Positions 1 through 5,776 of a stretch of DNA of 6,432 nt are shown here, one piece after another (position 1 is the stretch's first letter; every line of letters begins with the position of its first letter). A model generated the notes under the pieces. That model was not told the DNA's origin. It ran no database searches and saw nothing but the letters and a program-made list of their open reading frames with translations. This DNA is from an uncultured Porphyromonadaceae bacterium (GTDB lineage Bacteria; Bacteroidota; Bacteroidia; Bacteroidales; Muribaculaceae). The stretch spans positions 1-6,432 of the forward strand of contig USKE01000129.1 in assembly GCA_900555165.1 (NCBI GenBank), given 5' to 3'. The position numbers were made by a program, and so were the translations under genes.

Positions 1-235
1 GCGAGGAGTATACATTGCTCAGATATGCGAAGACCAGCACCTTGAGCATCATCTTTGGATTAAAGGCACTGTTGCCTCCGCCCCGGTAGGTCGAGAGGAT
101 ATCGCTGATGTCAAGACGGTCTATGACCGCATCAACAACCCTTACCATGTGGTTTTCGGGCACGAGTTCATCCAGCGATGGTGGAAGAAGCAGATTTTGT
201 TTCCTATTGTCAGATTTTATCGCTAACTTTGCCAT
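1..235 (-). CDS. IS1182-family transposase, N-terminal fragment (runs off left edge)
   Basis: The minus strand from the ATG at 235 to the edge is open and gives 78 residues with no stop. They match the conserved N-terminus of IS1182-family transposases (DUF772 region): KSDNRKQNLLLPPSLDELVP at about 7-26, then ENHMVRVVDAVIDRL, a glycine-rich YRGGG at 50-54, and FNPKMMLKVLVFAYLSN at 58-74. In this family the protein is usually several hundred residues long with a DDE catalytic domain further on; none of the catalytic residues lie in this window. The start is supported by the family-typical distance from Met to the LLPPS motif and by a good promoter about 35 bp upstream. There is no clear Shine-Dalgarno, as usual for Bacteroidota. 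The element sits just downstream of ompA in the same orientation. Whether the full copy is intact cannot be judged. Family assignment is by recognition, with high confidence. Confidence 0.9.
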   Translation of the reverse strand, partial: MAKLAIKSDNRKQNLLLPPSLDELVPENHMVRVVDAVIDRLDISDILSTYRGGGNSAFNPKMMLKVLVFAYLSNVYSS

Positions 236-270
236 GTTGTGCTATGATTATCAGTTGTTTATTCGCAACA

Positions 271-301
271 CAAATATACTGAAAATCTATGGGATAACAA
301 A
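271..301 (-). promoter_or_regulatory. Bacteroides-type promoter of the transposase
   Basis: Read on the minus strand, TTTG (298-301) is followed by exactly 19 bases and then TATATTTG (271-278). This fits the Bacteroidota sigma-ABfr consensus TTTG / TAnnTTTG in both boxes. The start of transcription would fall near 263-266, leaving a leader of about 30 bases before the transposase ATG at 235. It is the best promoter match in the window. The -33 box overlaps the foot of the hairpin at 300-334. Confidence 0.7.
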
Positions 302-342
302 GGCTTTCGCACTGAATTTCAGTATGAAAGCCTTATTTTTTT
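300..342 (+). terminator. Strong hairpin with T-tract, plus-strand polarity, at the IS edge
   Basis: The arms AAGGCTTTC (300-308) and GAAAGCCTT (326-334) pair perfectly over 9 bp. After a G/T and a C/A position the stem continues with ACTGA (311-315) pairing TCAGT (319-323) around a 3-base loop. On the plus strand it is followed by ATTTTTTT (335-342), so it reads as an intrinsic terminator in that direction, although no plus-strand gene lies to its left in the window. In the minus direction the tract after the stem is only TGTTATCC, so termination there would be weaker. It may shield the element from transcripts or mark its terminal region. Confidence 0.6.
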
Positions 343-356
343 GCCATTTAGAATAT

Positions 357-390
357 AAAAAGAGACTGCCCAAACTTGTTAGACAGTCTC
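357..390 (-). terminator. Intrinsic terminator of the ompA-like gene
   Basis: Read on the minus strand, GAGACTG (384-390) pairs with CAGTCTC (362-368) over 7 bp, with extra scattered pairs inside, and is followed directly by TTTTT (357-361) and then ATATTCT. It lies about 55 bp after the stop codon of the OmpA-family gene and before the IS promoter, which is the expected place for its transcript end. The same hairpin could alternatively belong to the end of the insertion sequence, since the IS boundary is not defined here. Confidence 0.65.
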
Positions 391-404
391 GATATTTTTA
401 CTTT

Positions 405-421
405 GGTGTAGCACCTACACC
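405..421 (-). other. Hairpin in the 3' untranslated region of ompA
   Basis: GGTGTAG (405-411) and CTACACC (415-421) form a perfect 7-bp inverted repeat with a 3-base loop, 24 bases after the OmpA stop codon. On the minus strand it is followed by AAAGTAAAAATAT rather than a T-tract, so it is not a terminator by itself. In the transcript it would be a compact hairpin just ahead of the terminator stem, a position suited to protecting the mRNA 3' end. That role is inferred. Confidence 0.5.
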
Positions 422-445
422 GCCGTTGTGATTCTGTCAGATTGC

Positions 446-1648
446 TTATTCAGCAACTTCGATTGTCACGGCGCGGTCGAGTGTGAGGCACTTGTCGCCG
501 AGGTCAACACGGTTGCCGTTGTTTGTGGTAGCGTTGAGCTGAGCATCGCTTACACCATATTTAACGAGCTGGTTCTTAACGGTGTTGACACGGTTTTCGC
601 GGAGACGCTTGTTGTAAGCCTCTGTACCGGTGTAGTTGTCGGCCCAGCCGGTGAGGACATATTTCTTGTTGGTGTCGGCGTTCATCACGTTGGCAACCGA
701 TTTCAGAACCTGACGGTCAACCGAGGTCAGACGGTAAACGTTGCAGGGATAGTAGATGGTGGCCAGGGGGAGTTTGGCGGGAGCCTCTACTTTCTCTACG
801 GGACGGTTCAGGCAAGCCTTGAGCTGAGCCTCGAGGTCGGCGATGCGGGCATCGGCGGCCTGCAGACGTGCGCGGTACTCGTCGCAGTTCTCTGCGGGGG
901 GGCAAACGGGAACGATAGGAGCGCTCCAGTCGGTCTTGTTGAACTTGTAGGTGGCCGAGAGAAGAACCTCACCGACTACGAAGGTCTTGCCCCAGCTGTC
1001 AGAGTGGTTAGAGATTGCGTTGGCGCGCAGGTCAAGGCCGAGAGCGAAGTTCTTGGTGATGTTGAACTCGTTCATAAGGCCGGCGTGCAGACCGATTACG
1101 CGGTCGTGGCAGTTCTCATATTTGTAGCCGCCGTCTTCTTTGGGAGCCTTGGTCATGGTCCAGAAGAAGTCGCCACCACCATAGAGGTAAGCGTTGTAAA
1201 CGCGACCGGGACGATAGCCGCACCACCAGTTGGTGAGGTTCAGCATAACGTCGAACGAGGGGCCGAAGTAGTTCTGGTAGGTTTTCCAGTACTCACCGTC
1301 AACCTTGCCCTCCCAGGGCTGCAGACCAACGCAGTTGGGGTCGTTCGAGAGACCTTTCACGGCGATATAGCTGGCACCGATGCGGACACCCAGCAGCGGA
1401 GAGAACCATTTACCTACATAGAGATGAGCCGAGGGAGTGAAACGGTCCATGAGCTTGCGGTGGTCGTCCTCGTCGGTGAAACCGATTGAAACGCCGCCCT
1501 CACCCTGGATAAACCAGTTGTCAGAGAATTTGTTGAAGAGGTAGCCCTGTGCGGGATCTTCAACATAAGTCACTTCCTGGGCATTCTGGGCTACGGCTGT
1601 GCCTGCAAGCATAGCGAAACCAAAAGCCAAAGCGATACTTTTCTTCAT
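446..1648 (-). CDS. OmpA-family outer-membrane protein
   Basis: The product is 400 residues. An upstream in-frame ATG at 1714 exists, but the start at 1648 is chosen because it opens directly into a signal peptide: MKK, a hydrophobic core, and AVA|QNAQE with likely cleavage after residue 20. Residues about 40-240 are rich in alternating aromatic strands (for example FSPLLGVRIGASYI and LYGGGDFFW) and should form the membrane beta-barrel. A proline-rich hinge (243-252) leads to a short coiled coil (255-280), then an OmpA-C peptidoglycan-binding domain (about 295-397). In it GWADNYTGTEAYN and RENR carry D337 and R353, which align with the diaminopimelate-binding Asp and Arg of E. coli OmpA. The protein likely anchors the outer membrane to the cell wall and may form a pore. 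It has eight cysteines (106, 143, 180, 249, 255, 279, 302, 387), more than usual for an OmpA. It is probably monocistronic, with a long leader and its own terminator. Confidence 0.93.
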   Translation of the reverse strand: MKKSIALAFGFAMLAGTAVAQNAQEVTYVEDPAQGYLFNKFSDNWFIQGEGGVSIGFTDEDDHRKLMDRFTPSAHLYVGKWFSPLLGVRIGASYIAVKGLSNDPNCVGLQPWEGKVDGEYWKTYQNYFGPSFDVMLNLTNWWCGYRPGRVYNAYLYGGGDFFWTMTKAPKEDGGYKYENCHDRVIGLHAGLMNEFNITKNFALGLDLRANAISNHSDSWGKTFVVGEVLLSATYKFNKTDWSAPIVPVCPPAENCDEYRARLQAADARIADLEAQLKACLNRPVEKVEAPAKLPLATIYYPCNVYRLTSVDRQVLKSVANVMNADTNKKYVLTGWADNYTGTEAYNKRLRENRVNTVKNQLVKYGVSDAQLNATTNNGNRVDLGDKCLTLDRAVTIEVAE

Positions 1649-1825
1649 AGCTAAAGTAGAAAAAGTTGAAATTGAATAAGAATTTTTATCGATTGTAAGT
1701 TTACATCCCTCCAATTCGCTAATCGGAAGGTAGCGCCACCAGGGGCACGGAAACGTGGAAGTCTGCTTATTGACAGCACATTAGCCTCGCAAGGGGCTGT
1801 AATTGACTGATTTTAGTCCACGAAA
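1649..1825 (-). promoter_or_regulatory. Putative long, structured 5' leader of ompA
   Basis: If transcription begins just after the candidate -7 box at 1832-1839, the ompA mRNA has about 175 untranslated bases. On the minus strand this stretch can form several small hairpins: CACG-TTTC-CGTG (1746-1757), GGTG-GCGC-TACC beside it, and CCGATT-AGCG-AATTGG with one G-U pair (1711-1726). The last ~50 bases before the start codon are A/T-rich and should be unpaired. I recognise no known riboswitch or leader family. A second, weaker promoter candidate inside it (TTTC at 1750-1753, 17 bases, TACCTTCC at 1725-1732) would shorten the leader to about 70 bases. Confidence 0.35.
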
Positions 1826-1831
1826 TCGGCG

Positions 1832-1839
1832 CTAAGGTA
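1832..1839 (-). promoter_or_regulatory. Candidate -7 box for ompA
   Basis: TACCTTAG on the minus strand fits TAnnTTTG at six of eight positions. There is no good TTTG at the expected -33 distance; 19-21 bases upstream the sequence is TGAA/GTGA/TGTG. Support comes from position: it lies directly downstream of a run of phased A/T tracts, as expected for a strong porin promoter with upstream activating DNA. Treat it as a guess to be tested by 5'-end mapping. Confidence 0.3.
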
Positions 1840-1843
1840 CGCA

Positions 1844-1913
1844 TTTTTTTTTACTTATTTCACATTTCGCGCAAATTTGTGCGAAATTTAATGAAATTCT
1901 GTGTAAAAATAAA
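1844..1913. other. Helically phased A/T tracts (likely curved DNA) upstream of ompA
   Basis: Seven short A or T tracts follow each other at about one helical turn: T9 at 1844-1852, TTATTT at 1855-1860, ATTT at 1864-1867, AAATTT at 1873-1878, AAATTT at 1884-1889, AAATT at 1894-1898, and AAAAA(T)AAA at 1905-1913. Their centres are roughly 9 to 11 bp apart. Such phasing is known to bend DNA and can act like an UP element. The block sits immediately upstream of the candidate ompA -7 box and contrasts with the GC-rich genes on both sides. Confidence 0.5.
1864..1887. repeat. 24-bp near-perfect palindrome between tkt and ompA
   Basis: The outer arms ATTTCGC (1864-1870) and GCGAAAT (1881-1887) are exact reverse complements. 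Inside them CAAATTTG (1872-1879) is itself palindromic, and only the pair 1871/1880 (G/T) fails. Eleven of twelve dyad positions match. It is not followed by a T-tract on either strand, so it is not an obvious terminator. Its position before ompA suits an operator for a dimeric regulator, although no matching regulator is encoded nearby. Confidence 0.5.
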
Positions 1914-1954
1914 CGCGTTGACCCTCGCGATTGTTGATTTCAGACTTTCCCCGG

Positions 1955-1975
1955 GCCGAAGTTTAACACTTCGGC
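1955..1975 (-). terminator. Hairpin after tkt (terminator-like, no T-tract)
   Basis: GCCGAAGT (1955-1962) and ACTTCGGC (1968-1975) form a perfect 8-bp stem with a 5-base loop, starting 22 bases after the transketolase stop codon. On the minus strand it is followed by CCGGGGAAAGTC, which lacks the T-run of a classical intrinsic terminator. It most likely marks the tkt transcript end, either as a processed 3' end or as a weak terminator. Confidence 0.45.
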
Positions 1976-1997
1976 AATCCGCATGCCCTCATCGGGC

Positions 1998-4031
1998 TCA
2001 GATGGCTCCGATAAACTTGAGCACCTCGCGGGTGATGTTCTCGGGGGTGTAGCCGAATTTGTCGTCAAGCACCTTGTAGGGGGCCGAGGCTCCGAAACGG
2101 CCAAGGCCGTAGACCATGCCTTTGGCCCCTACCAGCGACTGGAGCGTGACGGGCAGACCGGCGGTAAGGCCGAACACGGGCACTCCTGCCGGAATCACCG
2201 AACGGCGGTACTCCTCGCTCTGCGACTCGAACAGCCCCACCGAGGGAACCGACACCACGCGGCAGGGAACCTCGCCGGCCTCGAGCTGAACGGCCACGTC
2301 GCACAGCAGCGACACCTCAGAGCCATTGCCTACAAGCACCACACGCGGGTGAGGCGAGTCCATCACCACATATCCGCCCATGCGGGCACCCTGGGCCTCT
2401 TCCCAGCGGTTGCCGGTAGCGGCGGGTATATCCTTTACATCCTGACGCGAGAGTATCAGCGCCGTGGGGGTGCTGTTGTTCTCCATTGCCATCTGCCAGG
2501 CCACCACGGTCTCGACTGCATCAGCCGGACGCATCACAAGCATCGAGGGCTTGCCCGAGAAGTTGCGGATCTGCTCAAGCAGACGGATCTGTGCCTCCTG
2601 CTCGACTGGCTGGTGGGTAGGTCCGTCCTCGCCCACACGGAACGCATCGTGGCTCCACACATATTTTACGGGGAGTTCCATCAGCGCAGCCATGCGGATG
2701 GCGGGTTTCATATAATCGGAGAACACGAAGAATGTACCGCATGCGGCGTGCATGGCGCCGTGAAGCACTATGCCGTTCATTATCGACGCCATGGTGAGCT
2801 CCGAGACACCGGCGTGCAGGAACGCGCCAGAGAAATCGCCGTGGGTGAAGGGGTGCGTGTGTTTCAGGAAACCGTCGGTCTTGTCAGAGTTAGCCAGGTC
2901 GGCCGACGACACGATCATGTTGCCCACCTTCTCTGAGAGCATGGCCAGCACATTGGCCGACGCGGCGCGCGTGGCACAGCCGGGTTTGTTGACAATCGAG
3001 GCGAAATCAAGCTGAGGCAGACGCTCGTTGATATAGTCTTCAAGTGTGGCCGCGAGTTCGGGGTGCGCTTTCGCCCAGGCGTTTTCGGCCGCGTGGCGTT
3101 CGGCGCAGATGCGGCGCAGCTCGGCGTTGCGGTCGTCATAGAGTTTCTGCACATCGGCAGGGATGTTCCAGGGATTTTCGGGATCGCCGCCCAGATTCTT
3201 CACCGTCATGGCATAGTCGGCACCCGACTTGCTCAGAGGCTGCCCGTGCGTAGAACATTTCCCCTCGAAGTTGGTGCCGTCGGCGGTCACGGCCCCGCGG
3301 CCCATGATGGTCTTGCCGATAATCAGCGTGGGACGCGATTTCTCGGCAATAGCCTCGGTGAGTGCGGCCGAAATCTCGCCGGCGTCAGAGCCGTTGATCT
3401 CGATTACGTTCCAGTTCCAGGCACGGTACTTGGCGGCCACATCCTCGGTATCGACTTCATCGACATTCGTCGACAGCTGCACGTCGTTGCTGTCATAGAA
3501 CATTATGAGGTTCTTCAGGCCGAGGAAACCGGCAAGACGTCCGGCGCCCTGGGCGATTTCCTCCTGTATGCCGCCGTCAGAGATGAAAGCGTAGGTCTTG
3601 TGAGCCATCACGTCGCCGAAACGTGCCTGCAGGAACTCCTGCGCGAGCGCACAGCCCACGGCCATGGTATGCCCCTGGCCGAGGGGGCCGGATGTGTTCT
3701 CGACACCGCGCTCGGGGTCGAGTTCAGGATGCCCCGGCGTGACACTTCCCCACTGGCGGAACTGCTTGAGCTCGTCAACGGTATATTTGCCCGAAAGCGC
3801 CAGTACGCTGTAAAGCATCGGCGACATGTGGCCCGGATCGAGGAAGAACCGGTCGCGCGCAATCCAGGTGGGATCGTCAGGGTCTGTCACCAGAAACTTG
3901 GTGTAGAGCACATTGGCGAAGTCAGCGCCTCCCATGGCACCGCCGGGATGCCCGGATTTAGCTTTTTCGACCATCGAGGCCGCCAGAATTCGTATGGTAT
4001 CTGCGGCGCGGTCAATGACAGTTTTATCCAT
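1998..4031 (-). CDS. tkt: Transketolase
   Basis: This 677-residue protein is a full-length thiamine-diphosphate transketolase, close to the usual 660-680. It moves two-carbon ketol units between sugar phosphates in the non-oxidative pentose phosphate pathway in the cytosol. Visible motifs are SGHPGGAMGG (26-35, substrate/TPP His28), DPGHMSP (65-71), GPLGQGH (115-121), the TPP/Mg site SDGGIQEE (151-158) with DSND (180-183), THGQPL (261-266), catalytic Glu411 in GVSELTMA, the pyrimidine-binding aromatic region FFVFSDY, SHDAFRVGEDGPTHQP (460-475) with His461, Asp469 and His473, and SRQD (528-531). The TPP motif reads SDGG rather than the enterobacterial GDGC, which is normal for Bacteroidota. 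An in-frame ATG at 4097 would add 22 low-complexity residues; the start at 4031 is preferred because MDKTVIDRAADTIRIL begins where the family begins. It appears to be transcribed alone. Confidence 0.97.
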   Translation of the reverse strand: MDKTVIDRAADTIRILAASMVEKAKSGHPGGAMGGADFANVLYTKFLVTDPDDPTWIARDRFFLDPGHMSPMLYSVLALSGKYTVDELKQFRQWGSVTPGHPELDPERGVENTSGPLGQGHTMAVGCALAQEFLQARFGDVMAHKTYAFISDGGIQEEIAQGAGRLAGFLGLKNLIMFYDSNDVQLSTNVDEVDTEDVAAKYRAWNWNVIEINGSDAGEISAALTEAIAEKSRPTLIIGKTIMGRGAVTADGTNFEGKCSTHGQPLSKSGADYAMTVKNLGGDPENPWNIPADVQKLYDDRNAELRRICAERHAAENAWAKAHPELAATLEDYINERLPQLDFASIVNKPGCATRAASANVLAMLSEKVGNMIVSSADLANSDKTDGFLKHTHPFTHGDFSGAFLHAGVSELTMASIMNGIVLHGAMHAACGTFFVFSDYMKPAIRMAALMELPVKYVWSHDAFRVGEDGPTHQPVEQEAQIRLLEQIRNFSGKPSMLVMRPADAVETVVAWQMAMENNSTPTALILSRQDVKDIPAATGNRWEEAQGARMGGYVVMDSPHPRVVLVGNGSEVSLLCDVAVQLEAGEVPCRVVSVPSVGLFESQSEEYRRSVIPAGVPVFGLTAGLPVTLQSLVGAKGMVYGLGRFGASAPYKVLDDKFGYTPENITREVLKFIGAI

Positions 4032-4077
4032 TTTGAACTTATAGTTGTTTGTGGGTGCGGAATTACCGGGGGGGACA

Positions 4078-4104
4078 GTGCCGCCCGCAAGCGGCACAAT
4101 TATA
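4078..4104 (-). promoter_or_regulatory. Candidate tkt promoter box and leader hairpin
   Basis: On the minus strand TATAATTG (4097-4104) partly fits the -7 consensus TAnnTTTG, with TTTC 16 bases further upstream (4121-4124), which is shorter than the usual spacing. It is immediately followed by a 7-bp inverted repeat GTGCCGC/GCGGCAC (4078-4084 with 4091-4097, 6-base loop). If transcription starts near 4090 only part of the hairpin would be in the RNA, so it may instead act as DNA or belong to an upstream start. A run of seven C (4068-4074) follows in the leader. Weak evidence overall. Confidence 0.3.
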
Positions 4105-4151
4105 TTAAGGCGCGGAGCGTGAAATTGTTTAACCGCGCGATGAACAACAGA

Positions 4152-4192
4152 CCGGCCGGGTCAGCTGCCACTGAGGCAGACTGCCCGGCCGG
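4152..4192 (-). terminator. GC-rich hairpin after the MFS permease gene
   Basis: CCGGCCGGG (4152-4160) pairs exactly with CCCGGCCGG (4184-4192), and inside it CTGCC (4165-4169) pairs with GGCAG (4175-4179) on the same dyad. The result is a strong two-part stem beginning 8 bp after the permease stop codon. In the minus direction it is followed by TCTGTTGTTCATC, a poor T-tract, so it is a terminator-like or 3'-protecting hairpin rather than a textbook terminator. Confidence 0.55.
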
Positions 4193-4200
4193 CCGCTTTA

Positions 4201-5562
4201 TCAGATTGCGTCGGGAACCTTGATCTCCTCTTCGTCATCCACGGGAATGTCGGTGTTGACATTCTTCGAGCCGCTTACGGCATAGAACAGCAAGTAGGCC
4301 AGCATCGCGATAACGAGCCAGTATGACGACAGGTAGCTCACGTTGTTGGCAATCGCATTCTGGATGAGCGGCATGACGCCACCGCCGACGACCATCATCA
4401 TGAAGATACCCGAAGCCTGAGCGGTGTATTTGCCGAGACCCTCGACAGCGAGGTTGAAAATACCGCCCCACATCACAGATGTGCAGAGGCCGCAAAGTAC
4501 CAGGAACAGTGCCGAAACAGGCACCTCGGCCATGCCGAAACCTACACCTGCGGTATAAGAGGGCATCGACACGCGCACATCGGCAGAAACGAATATCGCC
4601 AGCAGAATCAGCACGATAGCCAGCGTTGAGGCCACCATAAGCTGGGTACGGCTCGAAACCTTACCCGAGATAGCTGACGACGACACACGGCCGACAAGCA
4701 TCAGAAGCCAGTAAACAGCGGCCACGCCGCCGCCCACTGCCGTGGCATTGGGGATATCTGTGAACGAGCTGATGTAGAAGATAAGCACACCGGGGATGCC
4801 GACCTCGATACCTACATAGAAGAAGATGCCGATAACGCCGAGCACGGTGTGGCGGAAGTTCCAGGGTGAGTGGCTGTATTTAACCTTTTCGGCACCCTTT
4901 TTCTGCATGTGAGGCTCGGGAATGGTGACAAACGAGATGATCAGGAATGCCAGCACAAACACGCCGAATGCGATGAACAGCAGGGGGGACACGTCGCCGA
5001 TTGTCGAGCGGTCAGTAACGGTGCCGATGAGCATGCCCACGAAGAACGGGGTCAGTGTACCGGCAAGCGAGTTAATCGAGCCGCCGGCCTGCAGCAGCTG
5101 GTTACCCTTGACGCCGCCGCCACCGAGAAGGTTGAGCATGGGGTTCACCACAGTGTTGAGCATGCACACGCAGAAACCGCAGATAAACGCGCCAAGCAGG
5201 TAGATGATGAAGTTGAGCATCACAGGCTGACCGCTCACGCTGAAGAGGTCTGTCTCGGCGCCTACCAGGCTCGAAATATACTGCAGCGCGATACCGATGG
5301 CACCGACAGCCATGGCGATAAGGGCCGTTTTCTTATAGCCGATCTTTACCAGCATGTTGCCGGCGGGGATACCCATGATAAGGTATGCGAAGAAGTTCAT
5401 GAAGTTACCCATCATGCCGGCCCAGTCATAGGTATGGCCCCAGATTGTGCCGAGCGGAGCGGCAAGGTTCGTAACGAACGAAATCATACCGAACAGAAAG
5501 AACATCGTGACGATGGCCACGACATTACCGCCTGCTCTGGTTTGAGTTTTAGTCATTTCCAT
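4201..5562 (-). CDS. FucP-type sugar permease of the major facilitator superfamily
   Basis: The 453-residue product is an inner-membrane permease with about 12 hydrophobic helices (roughly 12-34, 49-69, 78-97, 114-136, 158-180, 192-213, 239-265, 275-297, 306-326, 345-368, 381-405, 409-430) and a charged central loop (215-238). It resembles the L-fucose/glucose-galactose symporter group: FFLFGMISF at 21-29, IPAGNMLVKIGYK (65-77), the LxTxxNP motif (135-141), YVGIEVG (249-255), and MWGGIFNLAVEGLGKYTAQASG (helix 10-11 loop). The positions of E. coli FucP Asp46 and Glu135, needed for proton coupling, are Asn32 and Asn136 here. The substrate is therefore uncertain; a monosaccharide is likely. The tail (441-453) is acidic. 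Met1 and Met3 are both possible starts (5562 or 5556). The gene has its own candidate promoter and ends before a GC-rich hairpin. Confidence 0.88.
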   Translation of the reverse strand: MEMTKTQTRAGGNVVAIVTMFFLFGMISFVTNLAAPLGTIWGHTYDWAGMMGNFMNFFAYLIMGIPAGNMLVKIGYKKTALIAMAVGAIGIALQYISSLVGAETDLFSVSGQPVMLNFIIYLLGAFICGFCVCMLNTVVNPMLNLLGGGGVKGNQLLQAGGSINSLAGTLTPFFVGMLIGTVTDRSTIGDVSPLLFIAFGVFVLAFLIISFVTIPEPHMQKKGAEKVKYSHSPWNFRHTVLGVIGIFFYVGIEVGIPGVLIFYISSFTDIPNATAVGGGVAAVYWLLMLVGRVSSSAISGKVSSRTQLMVASTLAIVLILLAIFVSADVRVSMPSYTAGVGFGMAEVPVSALFLVLCGLCTSVMWGGIFNLAVEGLGKYTAQASGIFMMMVVGGGVMPLIQNAIANNVSYLSSYWLVIAMLAYLLFYAVSGSKNVNTDIPVDDEEEIKVPDAI

Positions 5563-5640
5563 TGTAAGTTTAAGGATTGATTTATTTTAGGATATTATTT
5601 ATAAGGCTGATAAATAAGCTTTTGAGAAGATATCATACGC

Positions 5641-5660
5641 GGTGGCGCACATGCGCCCCC
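5641..5660 (-). other. Hairpin in the leader of the permease mRNA
   Basis: GGCGCA (5644-5649) and TGCGCC (5652-5657) form a compact inverted repeat, extended by GG (5641-5642) and CC (5659-5660) across a T/C mismatch. It lies just downstream of the candidate start point of permease transcription and about 80 bases before its start codon. It is a GC island in an otherwise A/T-rich leader. A role in mRNA stability or regulation is possible but not shown. Confidence 0.4.
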
Positions 5661-5670
5661 TATAATAGTG

Positions 5671-5678
5671 CAAATTTA
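5671..5678 (-). promoter_or_regulatory. Candidate -7 box of the permease gene
   Basis: TAAATTTG on the minus strand is an exact match to the Bacteroidota -7 consensus TAnnTTTG. It would start transcription near 5663, giving a leader of about 100 bases. No TTTG is found at the usual -33 spacing; the only nearby candidate, TTGG at 5690-5693, is too close. Probability is therefore moderate. Confidence 0.4.
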
Positions 5679-5700
5679 AGGATTATTTTCCAACCGCCGG

Positions 5701-5724
5701 CCATAAAACGGTTTTTATTTATGG
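5701..5724. repeat. Inverted repeat upstream of the permease promoter
   Basis: CCATAAA (5701-5707) and TTTATGG (5718-5724) are exact reverse complements around a 10-base centre, and GG at 5699-5700 can pair with CC at 5726-5727 across a one-base bulge. Neither side is followed by a T-tract, so a terminator for yggS is doubtful. It lies 23 bp upstream of the candidate permease -7 box, a place where an activator or repressor could bind. Confidence 0.4.
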
Positions 5725-5776
5725 GCCAGCGTAAAAGGCCGACGCCGGCACTGAAAGCCGGAGCCGCCTGACAAGG

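Noticed and set aside
108..431. 107-codon plus-strand frame over the IS end
   Set aside because: It overlaps the transposase N-terminus in antisense and crosses a terminator-like hairpin. It shows no family resemblance.
428..1489. 353-codon open frame on the plus strand opposite ompA
   Set aside because: The minus-strand frame gives a full OmpA-family protein with signal peptide and conserved C-terminal domain. The antisense translation has no recognisable motif and is a by-product of GC-rich codon use.
1692..1703. 12-mer ATTGTAAGTTTA shared with 5561-5572, ahead of both ompA and the permease
   Set aside because: Its position differs (43 bases upstream of one start, overlapping the other start codon), and one or two shared 12-mers are expected by chance in a 6.4-kb window.
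3063..4223. 386-codon plus-strand open frame opposite tkt, plus the 317-codon frame at 1983-2936
   Set aside because: Both are antisense to an intact transketolase with all catalytic motifs. Their composition (Arg, His, Gly rich) is typical of shadow frames.
4870..5580. 236-codon plus-strand frame opposite the permease
   Set aside because: It is very rich in His, Glu and Asp, as expected for the complement of hydrophobic helix codons; the minus-strand permease is clear.
5745..5761. CCGGC/GCCGG 5-bp inverted repeat after yggS as a terminator
   Set aside because: The stem is short with a 7-base loop and no adjacent T-tract in the minus direction, so it is too weak to call.
5577..5771. 64-codon plus-strand frame in the permease-yggS gap
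   Set aside because: It spans the candidate promoter and inverted repeats, has basic low-complexity sequence, and has no supporting context.
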